Below are positions 51,493 through 59,692 of a DNA stretch of 64,000 nt, in pieces (positions within the stretch are counted from its first letter, which is position 1; each line of letters begins with the position of its first letter). The notes under the pieces are model-generated. The model saw only the letters and a program-made list of their open reading frames with translations. It had not been told where the DNA came from and made no database searches. The position numbers and the translations under genes are program-made. Origin of the DNA: Calditrichia bacterium (GTDB lineage: Bacteria; Calditrichota; Calditrichia; RBG-13-44-9; J075); the NCBI GenBank assembly GCA_028284905.1, contig JANQQU010000034.1, positions 1 through 64,000 of the forward strand. The letters are read 5' to 3'.

Positions 51493-54400
51493 ATGAAGAA
51501 CAACACTCATCCACTTCCGGTTATCTTTCTTGCTTTCGCCAACGATCATCAATCTTACTTGTATAAGCTTACCGAGGAGCAGGACGGTATCCGCAGTGCC
51601 CTCAAAGCGGCTGAGGACACCAATCTCTGTGAAGTTGTTTATGAAACAGATTGCGACATCGATAAAATTTTCCGGGTCTTCGATCAGTATCAGGACCGCA
51701 TTGCCGTATTCCATTATGGCGGCCACGCCGAGGATTACTCCCTGCTTCTGAAAGCGGCCAGTGGGAAACGGCAATATGCGCGCAGCGAAGGATTGGTCTC
51801 CTTTCTTGCAGAACAGAAGGGATTGCAACTGGTATTCATCAACGGTTGTTCTTCGCAAACCCAGGCGGAGATGCTCCGGGACAAAGGGATTCCCGCAGTG
51901 ATCGCCACTTCCCAACCGATCGATGATGCCGCTGCGACGATGATCTCCACCCAGTTTTATCGTGGACTGGCGGCGGGACGCACGATCGACCAGGCCTGGA
52001 AGATGGCTGCAGCCCGGGTGAAAACCGAGAAGGATGCTGCTGCCGGTTTTCGGGCCGGGGGCATCTTCAACAAAAAAAAGAGCGAAGCACATATCAGCTT
52101 CCCCTGGGCGCTGTATATTCGCCCCGGCGCGGAACCGGTTAAAGAGTGGAATTTGCCTCGCGCCTCTCGCAATCCCCTTTTTGGCCTGCCGCTGCCGAAC
52201 AGCTACTACCGCAACCTTCCCCCCGCGCCATTTCCGGGACTACACTATTTTCAACAACAGGACGCGGCGATCTTTTTCGGACGCGGCGCGCAGATTCGTG
52301 AATTGTTCAATCACATCAGCGGGCTGCATCCGGTAACGCTCTTTTACGGCAAATCCGGCGTGGGAAAATCTTCACTGCTTTATGCCGGACTGCTGCCGCG
52401 CATCGAAGATAAATATTCGGTGATCTATCTGCGACGGGATCAGGAGCTGGGACTTGCCGGCACTCTGCTGCGCGCGCTGAATGCACAAGAAGCGGTTCAA
52501 TCAGCCCCGCAGGAATTTGCACAGCAGCGGGATGAAACCCTGCAAGTCCTGAAGGATTTGAAAAAAAAGATTAAAGAAAAGCATGTCGCAGATGAGATCG
52601 AAAACCTCATCCATAGTCTTCCGAGAATTCCCCTGGAAGCCCCCGCCGCGCTTCCCGATGTTTTAAAACGGTGGCAGGCGATTGAAAATGAGGAGGGTAA
52701 ACCACTCATCGTCATCCTCGATCAGGTGGAAGAGAAATTCACTCGCCCAATGGCGCAGGAAGATGCCGCCGCAGACGAACTGATCACTTTCCTGAACACT
52801 ATTCGTCCCCTGTTCGCGAACAGCAGCGCCGGCATTCGCGGAAAGCTGATTCTCAGCTACCGGAAGGAATTTCACCCGGAAGTCCGCGATACCTTTCAGG
52901 CACTCTCGCTGCCCTACGCCGAGGTATTTTTAAAGCGCCTCGATCGGGAAGGCATTATGGAAGCGGTCGACGGCATTACCCGGGAAGGACATACTCAAAG
53001 CAAATATCGCCTCGCCATTGAATCCACCCCGGATAACAATCTACCGGCGATGATTGCCGATGACTTATTGGAGGACAGCGAATCTCCCATCGCTCCGGTA
53101 TTGCAAATTATCCTGAAAAAACTCTGGGATAGCGCCAAGGCGGCAAATGAGGACCAACCCCGCTTCAGCGTGGCGCAATACCAGCAGCATAAAAAAGCCG
53201 GCATCACCATGGGGGAATTTTTCGAACAGCAGATGAGCGCGCTCGCGCAAATTGTGCCGCAAGCGGTCAACTCCGGACTGGCGCTGGATCTGCTGAACGC
53301 GCATACCACAGACATGGGCACTGCCGGACGCTGCCTTCGGACGGAACTGGAATCACGCTATCCGGGCCGGCAGGAGATGGTCGATAAGCTGTTGCAAGCA
53401 TGTATGGATCTGTCATTGCTGCTGAGAATCCAGCCAGATGATACCATTCTCGCCCATGATACCCTGGCGCCCGTAGTCATCCGGGAATACAACGGCTCCG
53501 ATAAACCCGGTCAACGAGCGGCGCGCGTATTGAACGGTAAAATGGGAGATTTTCTGGCAACGGAAAATAGCGTTTGGCTGGATGAAGCCGATTTGGCCAT
53601 TGTGGAAGAGGGAACCGAAGGCATGCGCGGCCTGACACTAGAAGAAGCGGAATTGCTGGAAATCAGCCGGCAGAAAAAAGAGCGGCGGGAACAAATTCGC
53701 AAGGGCATCTGGGTGGGCGGGATTGCCATGCTGACGGTGAGTATAATCGCCGCTGTTATTGCCTGGTTTGCCATGGGAGAAGCACAGGAACAGGCCAGCA
53801 TTGCCGAAGCACAAGCCATCCGCGCCCAAAGTCAATTCCTCAGCATAAAAGCCCGGGAAGTAGCCAGCGAAGACAATACCGTGGCGCTCCGCCTGGTGTC
53901 CCACGCCTATCGACTGGTCGCTGATGATCCCCCCGCATCAGTATCACAAACCCTCTCAAAAATCTATGAGAATCGTGATCAGGCCGCTTTCTATAAACAG
54001 AAACTTCAGCATGACAGTTGGGTAAAATCCGCTCAATTCTCCCCGGATGGGAAGAGGATTCTTACCCGATCAAAAAGCGACTATGGTTATTTCGCCGAAG
54101 AGGCACGCATCTGGGATCGTTACAGCGGCGAACTGCGCCATACCATTGAAAATATTCTTAGTGCCGTTTACTCTCCGGACGGGCAATTTATACTTACTCA
54201 CGCCTCTTCGGAAGCAGGGGACAACAATATCAGTTTATGGGATGCAAACAGTGGGAAAGTCCGTTGGAGAGTTCCGCATAACAAAAGACCGCTGGGAACG
54301 CGGTTTTCCCCGGATGGCGAAAAAATTATGACATTTTACGATGGCGACTCCCTGCCGTATCTGCAAGTACGGTCGCTCAATGGAGATTCCCTGACCACTA

Positions 54401-56421
54401 TTGAGGGTGCCAGCCGGCCGATATTTTCTCCGGATAGTAAGATGCTGCTTACGAATATCTTACAAGTGCCGAACGAATCCGGAAACGATGTCCAATTATC
54501 GACCGTTAGCGGGAAGATTTTAGCGACGTTTAAACACCCGAACAGTTCCCACCTCCACCAGTTTTCCCCGGATGCGCAAACCATTCTCACCAGCTACAGT
54601 GAAAGCCAGGGCAATACGACCGAGACGCATTTACAATTATGGACATTGAATGGGGAAGTATTGGATACGCTGAAATATCCCTCATTTCTTAGAGGGGCGA
54701 CATTCTCAGCAGATGGAAAAACGATTTTTACATCCTGGAATGACAAAACCGTGCAACAATGGCTGCCGATGACCGATGAGAAGTTAAAAAAGGTTTTGAG
54801 TCATGATGAACAACTCTCTTCAATTACCTTATCCCCGGATGGCAAAAAGATACTCTGCTGGACAAGAAACGGCGTGGTGCTGCGGTCGAACATCCGGCTA
54901 ACGCTTGCCCAAACCCCACCACGATTATTGGCCCATGATGATCACGTCCGCGCCCTGAGTTTTTCCAAAGATGGGCGATTGGTGCTGACTTCGGCAGACG
55001 ACAATACCGCTCGGCTCTGGGACGCTGAAAAAGGAAATCTGCTCAATGTTTTTACCCACAATGATGATGACGATGGGGAAGTTTACACCGCAGTATTTTC
55101 CCCGGATGGGCAACATGTATTGACTGCCAGTGAAGATGGCAGCGCCAGAATATGGCCGATCTATGGTCTTTTCCAGAAATTACCATTATCGAGCGGGAAA
55201 TTTGCCGGTACAAAACTGCTTGAAGGTAAGGATATATGGCCGTCCAGTAGCTTCACCGCCGCGGCATTCTCCCCGGATGGACAACAATTTGTAACTGGCT
55301 CGGAATATGGATACTCCCGCTTATGGGATGCTCGCAGCGGACAGGAAACGAACCTGCTTACTTCGCCTTCCATTCACTCGCAGGGCAGGTTCAAAGATGA
55401 TAATCCCGTAGTGGCAGCCGATTTCTCTCCCAACGGCCAGCGCGTACTCACAGTTTCCCATAACGGCGTCGCCAAACTCTGGTCTCCAGAGGGGAATTTG
55501 CTGGATTCATTGTCTCATAAAACGAAAGTATATTTTGCGAAATTTTCTCCCGACGGTCAGCGCATTCTCACCACAACTTATAGCCATGCCCTGCTTTGGC
55601 ATAACGATGGCAAAACAGTTGATACACTAAAGCAGCGGCAAATAGGCAGTATAAATTTTTCGCCGGACAGCCGCCAGTTAATTACTACCTCCGCCCGCAC
55701 CGAAAATTCAATCGTTTGGGATGTGGCCAGCGGTGATACACTCTTTCCGGCAAACCTGATAGCGGGCGCTCGAGGTGCCGACATCTTTTCTCCCGATGGC
55801 CGGCAGCTGCTCACCGTATCCGAAGATGATTCATTGATTATCTGGAATACGGCCAACGGGGATATCATCGGCACCTTCACCCATGATGATGTTTTCGCTG
55901 CGCGTTTTTCCCCCGATGGGCAACAATTGATCATCGCCTGTGATAATGACACCAGCTTCTTATGGTCGCCGGCAAACGGTGTTCAACAAACTTTCGTTCA
56001 TGAAAGAGAGGTCAGGGCAGTCGCATTCTCTCCGGACGGGCAATTCATTCTCAGCGCTTCCGCCGATGAACAGGCCCATCTTTGGTCGCTGGACGGGCAA
56101 AAATTAACCGCCTTCCCGGAAGAAAAAATCGATGATGATCAGGAAGTTTGGACCCGCTTCTCACCGGATGGTAAATTCGTCCTGACGAAAAAAGGACTAT
56201 GGTCGCTCAGTGGAGAAATCGTTGCGGCATTTCCCCTAGATGAGGATCGGCCAATTTTTAGCGCCGATGGTACAAAGCTGATTAGCCTCTCCGGAACACC
56301 GAAAAATGGTGGCAAAGCAAGTCTTCATCTAACCCCGGCAGGTATCTATCAGTGGCTGCAAACTGCACCGGTTTATCGCTTGTCCGATGCGGAAAAAGAG
56401 GCGTATGGTATCGTTGAGTAG
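51493..56421 (+). CDS. CHAT protease / nSTAND NTPase / transmembrane / WD40 protein
   Basis: A 1642-residue signalling protein. Residues 1-200 are a CHAT (caspase-like) domain with the His78 (HYGGH) and Cys119 (INGCSS) dyad. Residues 255-670 are a novel STAND ATPase with Walker A GKSGVGKSS (286-294) and Walker B LIVILDQVEE (Asp410), ending in a helical region with LAHDTLAP. A single transmembrane helix (739-761) is followed by an EAQ-rich coiled stretch, then about 17-18 WD40 repeats (850-1620), each with FSPDG[KQ] followed by a beta pair. Known STAND proteins stay closed until the sensor repeats bind a trigger, then oligomerise and activate the effector; here a CHAT protease would be the effector and the WD40 propellers the sensor. 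With one transmembrane helix the two halves lie on opposite sides of the membrane if the helix is real. No partner gene is evident. Possible roles: stress or antiphage response. Confidence 0.88.
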   Translation: MKNNTHPLPVIFLAFANDHQSYLYKLTEEQDGIRSALKAAEDTNLCEVVYETDCDIDKIFRVFDQYQDRIAVFHYGGHAEDYSLLLKAASGKRQYARSEGLVSFLAEQKGLQLVFINGCSSQTQAEMLRDKGIPAVIATSQPIDDAAATMISTQFYRGLAAGRTIDQAWKMAAARVKTEKDAAAGFRAGGIFNKKKSEAHISFPWALYIRPGAEPVKEWNLPRASRNPLFGLPLPNSYYRNLPPAPFPGLHYFQQQDAAIFFGRGAQIRELFNHISGLHPVTLFYGKSGVGKSSLLYAGLLPRIEDKYSVIYLRRDQELGLAGTLLRALNAQEAVQSAPQEFAQQRDETLQVLKDLKKKIKEKHVADEIENLIHSLPRIPLEAPAALPDVLKRWQAIENEEGKPLIVILDQVEEKFTRPMAQEDAAADELITFLNTIRPLFANSSAGIRGKLILSYRKEFHPEVRDTFQALSLPYAEVFLKRLDREGIMEAVDGITREGHTQSKYRLAIESTPDNNLPAMIADDLLEDSESPIAPVLQIILKKLWDSAKAANEDQPRFSVAQYQQHKKAGITMGEFFEQQMSALAQIVPQAVNSGLALDLLNAHTTDMGTAGRCLRTELESRYPGRQEMVDKLLQACMDLSLLLRIQPDDTILAHDTLAPVVIREYNGSDKPGQRAARVLNGKMGDFLATENSVWLDEADLAIVEEGTEGMRGLTLEEAELLEISRQKKERREQIRKGIWVGGIAMLTVSIIAAVIAWFAMGEAQEQASIAEAQAIRAQSQFLSIKAREVASEDNTVALRLVSHAYRLVADDPPASVSQTLSKIYENRDQAAFYKQKLQHDSWVKSAQFSPDGKRILTRSKSDYGYFAEEARIWDRYSGELRHTIENILSAVYSPDGQFILTHASSEAGDNNISLWDANSGKVRWRVPHNKRPLGTRFSPDGEKIMTFYDGDSLPYLQVRSLNGDSLTTIEGASRPIFSPDSKMLLTNILQVPNESGNDVQLSTVSGKILATFKHPNSSHLHQFSPDAQTILTSYSESQGNTTETHLQLWTLNGEVLDTLKYPSFLRGATFSADGKTIFTSWNDKTVQQWLPMTDEKLKKVLSHDEQLSSITLSPDGKKILCWTRNGVVLRSNIRLTLAQTPPRLLAHDDHVRALSFSKDGRLVLTSADDNTARLWDAEKGNLLNVFTHNDDDDGEVYTAVFSPDGQHVLTASEDGSARIWPIYGLFQKLPLSSGKFAGTKLLEGKDIWPSSSFTAAAFSPDGQQFVTGSEYGYSRLWDARSGQETNLLTSPSIHSQGRFKDDNPVVAADFSPNGQRVLTVSHNGVAKLWSPEGNLLDSLSHKTKVYFAKFSPDGQRILTTTYSHALLWHNDGKTVDTLKQRQIGSINFSPDSRQLITTSARTENSIVWDVASGDTLFPANLIAGARGADIFSPDGRQLLTVSEDDSLIIWNTANGDIIGTFTHDDVFAARFSPDGQQLIIACDNDTSFLWSPANGVQQTFVHEREVRAVAFSPDGQFILSASADEQAHLWSLDGQKLTAFPEEKIDDDQEVWTRFSPDGKFVLTKKGLWSLSGEIVAAFPLDEDRPIFSADGTKLISLSGTPKNGGKASLHLTPAGIYQWLQTAPVYRLSDAEKEAYGIVE

Positions 56422-56434
56422 TTATTGGCGCTCC

Positions 56435-56535
56435 GCCCGGGATGAATCCCGGGCTAATTTTCATTTGTCCGATGAATCGGACAATACCCTTCGTCATTGA
56501 TGACGATTGATACATAGCCTGATGATTCATCATTG
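56435..56535. repeat. Array of four short palindromes before the dehydrogenase gene
   Basis: In order: GCCCGGGAT-GA-ATCCCGGGC (56435-56454), TTGTCCGAT-GA-ATCGGACAA (56465-56484), TCGTCAT-TG-ATGACGA (56491-56506), TGATGA-T-TCATCA (56520-56532). The first two share a GAT-GA-ATC centre while the outer stems differ. The first might also end the CHAT transcript, but no U tract follows. Confidence 0.75.
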
Positions 56536-56616
56536 GGCGAATGGTTTTTATGCCAGCACAAAACATATATAATCATAAAAACAGCGCAACCATATATTTC
56601 AAAAAGAGGAGAAAAC

Positions 56617-57537
56617 ATGCCAAAAACCGTTTTAATCACCGGCGCCAACGGGGGTTTGGGGAAAGAATGTGCCCGGCAACTTGCCTTGCAGGAAGGTGTG
56701 GAGAAGATTTATCTCGGTTGCCGAAATCCGAAAAAAGCCGCGGCGGCAAAGCAATCTTTGGAAGAAAGCACCGGCAAATCCATTTTCGAGATCCTGATTA
56801 TCGATGTTTCCAGCCCAACCTCTGTTCGTTCCGCAGTAGACTCTTTGAGCGAACCAATTGAAGCCCTGGTAATGAATGCCGGTGGTATCGGCGGGAAAAA
56901 TTTTCGGAAAATCACCGGGGATGGCGTCAGTCAGATTTTTGCCGTTAATGTGCTCGGCCATGCTGTTTTAGCGGAAGTGCTTTTGCAGGCGAAGAAGCTG
57001 ACGAATGTCGGCATTTATGCCGGTTCCGAAGCCGCCAGAGGCGTCGCTAAAATGGGCATTAAGCGGCCGAAATTGGAGACGGCTTCTGAAGTAGAATTTT
57101 CCGCGATCTGCGACGGCTCCTTTTTTGGCAATGCGGGCGATCCGATGCTTCCTTACAGTTACATTAAATATATGGCGGCCTTATGGATGTCCGCACTCGC
57201 CCGCAAGTACCCGGATGTTCGCCTCGTTACCGTCAGTCCCGGCTCTACCAGCGGCACCGACATCGGGGAAAACCTTGGCCCGGCAATGAAATTTATGTTC
57301 ACCATCGTTGGCCCCAAATTGCTGCCGATGTTTGGTTTAATGCACGATCTGGAGGCCGGTGCAAAGCGCTATGTGGATGTGCTTACCGATGCGTCCTACA
57401 AAAGCGGCGTGTTTTACGGGAGTAAAAAACCGCTACTCACCGGCCCACTGATTGATCAAAGCACAATCTTTGCAGATCTGAAGAATGAATCATTTCAGGA
57501 TAATGCCAGTGCGGTGATTGAACGGTTTATCAAATAA
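56617..57537 (+). CDS. Short-chain dehydrogenase/reductase
   Basis: A 306-residue Rossmann-fold oxidoreductase. The nucleotide site is TGANGGLGKE (residues 8-17), NAGGIG follows, and the catalytic tyrosine/lysine pair is in PYSYIKYMAALW (Y-x3-K). It resembles the protochlorophyllide-reductase/retinol-dehydrogenase-like branch of the family, which reduces carbonyls with NADPH. Open frame extends to 56533, but the ATG at 56617 follows AGAGGAG and starts the normal MPKTVLITGANG. Arrays of palindromes flank it on both sides, so it may be an isolated unit. The substrate is unknown. Confidence 0.88.
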   Translation: MPKTVLITGANGGLGKECARQLALQEGVEKIYLGCRNPKKAAAAKQSLEESTGKSIFEILIIDVSSPTSVRSAVDSLSEPIEALVMNAGGIGGKNFRKITGDGVSQIFAVNVLGHAVLAEVLLQAKKLTNVGIYAGSEAARGVAKMGIKRPKLETASEVEFSAICDGSFFGNAGDPMLPYSYIKYMAALWMSALARKYPDVRLVTVSPGSTSGTDIGENLGPAMKFMFTIVGPKLLPMFGLMHDLEAGAKRYVDVLTDASYKSGVFYGSKKPLLTGPLIDQSTIFADLKNESFQDNASAVIERFIK

Positions 57538-57573
57538 AGTACTGATGTTACGCACGGGCGATAAAAACCATCC

Positions 57574-57680
57574 GCCCCGGGATGAATCCCCGGGCTCATA
57601 ATCAGGCGTCATAAGTGACGCAAAGACTTGCCCGATTTATCGGGCTTACGATAATGAACCAGTGGATTCATCCCTGGCGG
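57574..57680. repeat. Array of four short palindromes after the dehydrogenase gene
   Basis: In order: GCCCCGGGAT-GA-ATCCCCGGGC (57574-57595, one mismatch), GCGTCA-TAAG-TGACGC (57606-57621), GCCCGAT-TT-ATCGGGC (57630-57645), and CCAGTGGAT-TC-ATCCCTGG (57659-57677). These echo the upstream array: stems agree in part, and several differing positions still pair. Confidence 0.72.
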
Positions 57681-57690
57681 GCGACGATAA

Positions 57691-58014
57691 CGGTAATAAA
57701 CTGCCTTTTTTCTCATTCTCGCGTAACATCAGTAAAGTATTTAAATAACAGCGATTTCAATCGCATTATTGTCAGCCAGTGGTATCTGCAACAAGTTAAT
57801 AATATAACCTACTCCTATATGAGTAATGCGTTTATATCCATTCATCCTGAGCCTGTCGAAGGGTCAAATGAGTTATTCAGCAAAAAGTGTTAAGGTTTTG
57901 ATTTATTGATACTATTTAGCAAGAAACCCGGCTATAGTGTTATCGTATTAAATTTGAGATGTCACTTTTGAAATGAACTTTTGAATATTTTATCACTAGA
58001 AACGAAAAGACAGA
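57691..58014. other. Gap before the PLP decarboxylase
   Basis: About 320 bases without a convincing gene; a 92-codon frame spans 57615-57893 but reads through the hairpin array and is probably chance. At 57841-57863 lies TTCATCCTGAGCCTGTCGAA(GGG), a repeat that I recall as common between genes in many unrelated bacteria. The decarboxylase promoter should lie in the AT-rich final 100 bases. Confidence 0.5.
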
Positions 58015-59460
58015 ATGAAGAGCTTAGATCTTTCCCCACAGGCATTGAAAAAATTATTAGATGATTCCACCGCCATCGTGCTCAATCACTTCGCTAATAT
58101 TCATGAGCAGAAGGGCTTTCACGATTTTCCCCAGCAGGAAGTGGAAAGCTGGTTTCAGGAAGCGTTGCCGCAAGACGGTATGCGTGCAGAAGCGCTGTTC
58201 GATTTATTCGTAGAAAAAGTGCTGAAGACCGCCACCGGCAATGTTGGCCCGCATATGTATGCCTACGTAATGGCGGGAGGTAATCAGATCGGAATTGTTG
58301 CCGATAAGCTGGCAGCAACCATAAATCAGAATGTTACCAAATGGCATCTCGGTCCGGCAATGACCGAAATTGATAAACGGGTGATCCAGTGGGCGGCAGA
58401 GATGGTCGGCTTTGGAGAGGATGTCGGAGGATACATTGGGAGTAGCGGCTCCACCGCCAATCTCGATGGGCTGACGGTGGCAAGAAATGTCTACTTCGAA
58501 AAACACGATATTCGTAACAAGGGACTCTTTGGCAGCAAACCGTTCATCGTTTACTGTTCCGAGGAAACCCACAGCAGCGTCGACAAAAGTGTGCAGCTGC
58601 TCGGCATTGGTCTCGACCATCTGCGCAAGATACCCACCAATGCAGATTTTACTATCGATCTGGATGCATTGGAAAAACAAATCATCGCCGACCGGGAAAA
58701 TGGATTGCAGCCATTTTGTCTCGTTGGCAACGCCGGCACTGTTAATACCGGCGCCATTGATGATTTGAACAGTTTGGCGGATATCGCGAAAAAGCATCAA
58801 CTTTGGTTTCATGTCGATGGGGCTTACGGCGGACTGGTATCCGCTCTTGATAGTAAACAGGCATTGTATCGCGGTCTCGATCGTGCAGATTCAGTTGCGT
58901 TGGATTTCCACAAATGGCTCTATCAACCGTTCGAGGTGGGCTGTTTGCTGGTGAAAAGCTGGGACGATTTGCGCACTTCCTACTTCAAGAAAGCCGCCTA
59001 TCTCGATACTTCCCTGGAGCAAGGCAATAATCGTCTGGACTTAAACGAACATCATTTTATGCTTTCCCGCAATGCCAAGGCGCTGAAGGTTTGGATGAGC
59101 ATCAAGTATTACGGTATCCGGCTTATCAAGGAGATGATCCAGAAAGATATCGACCTCACCGATTATCTTAACGAACGCATCAACGCCTCGTCGGATTTTC
59201 GCCTGATTGCCGATTCTCCCCTGGCGGTCAGCTGTTTTCAGTATGTTGGTGGACTTAGCAATTCCGAGGATATCATCGCCCTCAATCGCCAGTTGATTCC
59301 GGCGCTGGAAAAAGACGGCCGGGTGTTTATCACTGGCACCACTCTGAAAGGGGAGTTCGTGCTGCGCGCTTGTTTGATCAATCACCGCAAGACGGAAGAA
59401 ACCACTGATTATTTGCTGGATGTCATTCGCGATGTGGCGGAGCGGCAAATGAGCAAATGA
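58015..59460 (+). CDS. Group II PLP-dependent decarboxylase (aromatic amino acid or glutamate type)
   Basis: A 481-residue pyridoxal-phosphate enzyme of the group II decarboxylase family, which includes glutamate, tyrosine, tryptophan and DOPA decarboxylases. Features include YIGSSGSTANLDGL, the cofactor stacking region VYCSEETHSSVDKS, VGNAGTVNTGAIDDL, the PLP-binding WFHVDGAYGG and the Schiff-base lysine in ALDFHKWLYQPFEVG. Length is normal. The exact substrate cannot be told. The product would be an amine and CO2. It is separated from the dehydrogenase by 477 bases; neighbouring genes give no pathway clue, although tyrosine catabolism genes lie 11 kb away. Confidence 0.9.
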   Translation: MKSLDLSPQALKKLLDDSTAIVLNHFANIHEQKGFHDFPQQEVESWFQEALPQDGMRAEALFDLFVEKVLKTATGNVGPHMYAYVMAGGNQIGIVADKLAATINQNVTKWHLGPAMTEIDKRVIQWAAEMVGFGEDVGGYIGSSGSTANLDGLTVARNVYFEKHDIRNKGLFGSKPFIVYCSEETHSSVDKSVQLLGIGLDHLRKIPTNADFTIDLDALEKQIIADRENGLQPFCLVGNAGTVNTGAIDDLNSLADIAKKHQLWFHVDGAYGGLVSALDSKQALYRGLDRADSVALDFHKWLYQPFEVGCLLVKSWDDLRTSYFKKAAYLDTSLEQGNNRLDLNEHHFMLSRNAKALKVWMSIKYYGIRLIKEMIQKDIDLTDYLNERINASSDFRLIADSPLAVSCFQYVGGLSNSEDIIALNRQLIPALEKDGRVFITGTTLKGEFVLRACLINHRKTEETTDYLLDVIRDVAERQMSK

Positions 59461-59692
59461 GCAGAAAACGGATTAGTTGCTTGTCCGTTTTCTATTGAAT
59501 ATTTTACAAATTCGTCTGCCAGAAATTTTCATTTATCTACAGAACAACTCAAAAATTGATAGTTATTTGAAAATCCCATATCTTTTTAAGAGGTTTTCAT
59601 AAATCTTTAGCCATACAGGCATCATATTTTATACGTGTTAATTCCACTGAAGCAGCTCTAAAATCTTCATATTTCTTTGGAGAAGCAGTGTT

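Noticed and set aside
51433-52092. 219-codon frame opposite the start of the CHAT gene
   Set aside because: Covers the conserved CHAT dyad on the other strand and has no ribosome binding site or domain.
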